Below are positions 16,201 to 16,426 of a stretch of DNA of 16,426 bases, in pieces. The stretch covers positions 1 to 16,426 of the forward strand of contig WJJN01000029.1 of assembly GCA_014729735.1 (NCBI GenBank), written 5' to 3'. Source of the DNA: Candidatus Zhuqueibacterota bacterium. Lineage in GTDB: Bacteria; Zhuqueibacterota; Zhuqueibacteria; Thermofontimicrobiales; Thiofontviventaceae. Numbering within the stretch: the stretch's first letter is position 1; each line of letters opens with the position of its first letter. The notes under the pieces were generated by a model. It did not search any database, had not been told where the DNA came from, and worked only from the letters and a program-made list of their open reading frames with translations. The position numbers and the translations under genes are program-made.

Positions 16201-16426
16201 AGCTGAGTTGACATTGGGAACGACGGCAGGCTTGAACGAGGTTGAGGTAACAGTTCCCGGCTATACCCTTGAACCTCCTTCGGTAAATTTCTCGATAACA
16301 GGCAGAGCTGATACACCGACTTCCATGGTTGCGACGACCCCGCAATCACAAACGGGAAAAGGCGGTGAGAGATTATCCACACCGTTCGAAGTTCAGTTAA
16401 GTGATCAGTACAGTAATTTGGCTGAA
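13259..16426 (+). CDS. Secreted multidomain SGNH/GDSL hydrolase (3' end outside window)
   Basis: The frame starts at ATG 13259 (AGGAGG 13243-13248, 10 nt upstream) and has no stop in the remaining 1056 codons. Residues 1-27 are a signal peptide, probably cut after TNA. The SGNH hydrolase domain (about 28-240) has IMPLGDSITKG (Ser37), the HEGHEGF block, IGAND, and a final DNFLHPND. There His is present, but the Asp lies four residues before it rather than the usual three. Next is a laminin-G/concanavalin-like module (246-438), an FnIII domain (about 441-548, starting TPPNDISDL), a second copy of the LamG-like module (559-749), then an Ig-like region from about 753. That region is interrupted by a CBM6/35-like beta-sandwich (about 822-958) and resumes with ITDNSGMARAELTLG (about 974-988). 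A further Ig-like repeat starts near 1018. SGNH enzymes of this type usually remove acyl groups from polysaccharides; the tail suggests surface or matrix binding. Substrate unknown. Confidence 0.88.
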   Translation, partial: MTFSKKVNLILITGIITLLFSYGLTNAQIKIMPLGDSITKGTGSSDNGGYRDDLQSYLTDYSISYNFVGSQSDGSGFQTNHEGHEGFTSANILGSVNGWLTTFSPNYVLLMIGANDVTEIANGTLSISESVSNIEGIVDAIQSYNASTHILISSLTPRADSLDSYTLALSHRIKYIYENKKAAGYKIHYVGSGEMFRTYETWADDYMDNFLHPNDTGYNQIAKGLFHRMINIIQEANSGLNRIITDNFDRQTTDLLDVWAHDGTYEIQVVSGKRELHCNANDNGWSHLAIYRGATNPGEVSFKWGIGTDASGIIDAGAAVRLNTANPNTAKGYFIRFKKEGGSNVLDLWTINNGHIGSHIAETPYAIAAPGAGDVCKIVFDSDANGHKFEVYFRDEYAGYVNDPNKVYGTVPEQYAGFLMKGSGANYNIDDFNMYLIGDITPPNDISDLNATSATSTSITLNWTAPGDDGIEGRASYYDIRYSENMIDDSNWDQATVAPGLPVPSAPNTAENFVLAGLSPATDYYFAVKTADDAFNWSGLSNIKQASTSSGGGALMKTDEFNDPGTLTTLWSANPAYAIQNGQFMNMTGSGWSELAVFNSNVNPVEASMQWAAEPDADLAGIDKGGIAMLLDSDDYSTANGYLCTVRNEAGADPVCYLFTVVGGAASGLVGTLQVPGKPYPGPGDVFKIVASSDGSGHHFDYFVNEQYYGRLDDPAKTYSNDTDYYAGILLHGGLNNNVERFTVLNAVGEPKYLQKVSPLTDPIGTVGQALEDSLVVQVIDNNYNPVSNMVVDFSVVQGNATLDLSPPDDNIRRETENANVIQGEFQEGIDPNAAGGRYVYSSGSGERFMGKIEFNVYIKTPGQYLIYGRFNIPDKNNYSLFVQVDDQPDVTQDTVGYSIGVWDLPKSNANQWVWDFISDRTSGNYKVWNLSQGVHKITITQRWCPGVKLDKIILSSNFSFWPSGTEEYPEYITDNSGMARAELTLGTTAGLNEVEVTVPGYTLEPPSVNFSITGRADTPTSMVATTPQSQTGKGGERLSTPFEVQLSDQYSNLAE

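Noticed and set aside
1..16426. CRISPR arrays, tRNA or rRNA genes, insertion sequences
   Set aside because: No spaced short repeats, cloverleaf, ribosomal RNA segments or transposase motifs were seen on either strand by eye.

Overview
The window looks like part of a Gram-negative bacterial chromosome of moderate, slightly AT-leaning composition. It carries an operon-like run of genes, all on the + strand, whose shared theme is export of an extracellular polysaccharide together with supply and recycling of activated sulfate (PAPS). No taxonomic marker is present. Signal-peptide and membrane-anchored glycosidases, fibronectin-III and Ig-like modules in a large secreted esterase, and a sigma-54-type promoter are compatible with an uncultured lineage of the FCB superphylum (for example Calditrichota or KSB1-like), but this is a low-confidence guess.

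Region 1 (2-8190) is a tightly packed run. It holds a GH39 glycosidase cut by the window edge, a Wzx/MOP-type flippase, a second membrane-anchored GH39 paralogue, a sulfatase-fold hydrolase or transferase with Thr at the nucleophile position, an SLC13/DASS-type anion transporter and a universal stress protein. GH39 enzymes occur in exopolysaccharide loci such as Psl (PslG), so the pair flanking a flippase fits a polymer-processing role.

Region 2 (8191-12919) is a sulfate-activation cassette. A likely promoter precedes a small ribbon-helix-helix protein, ATP sulfurylase and APS kinase. An 80-nt, almost fully paired hairpin follows, then an AlkP-superfamily phosphodiesterase, a CysQ-type PAP phosphatase and a strong intrinsic terminator. 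No PAPS reductase or sulfite reductase is present, so PAPS is probably made for sulfotransferases (sulfation of a polymer) rather than for cysteine synthesis. No sulfotransferase is visible; one would be expected upstream of the window or elsewhere.

Region 3 (12920-16426) has about 340 nt of upstream DNA with a candidate sigma-54 promoter. It is followed by a very long secreted SGNH/GDSL-hydrolase gene that stays open to the window's end: signal peptide, esterase domain, two copies of a laminin-G-like module separated by FnIII, then Ig-like repeats, one of them apparently interrupted by a carbohydrate-binding-like domain.

Two signals stand out beyond ordinary annotation. Three unrelated proteins (the sulfatase-like enzyme, the ribbon-helix-helix protein and APS kinase) end in nearly the same C-terminal peptide, K-R-L-x-x-L-G-Y-[LV], after an acidic stretch; this suggests a shared docking tag linking the sulfate genes. 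Second, the hairpin between APS kinase and the phosphodiesterase has about 32 pairs, and all four of its non-Watson-Crick pairs are G-U in the + strand RNA, which points to a structured RNA.
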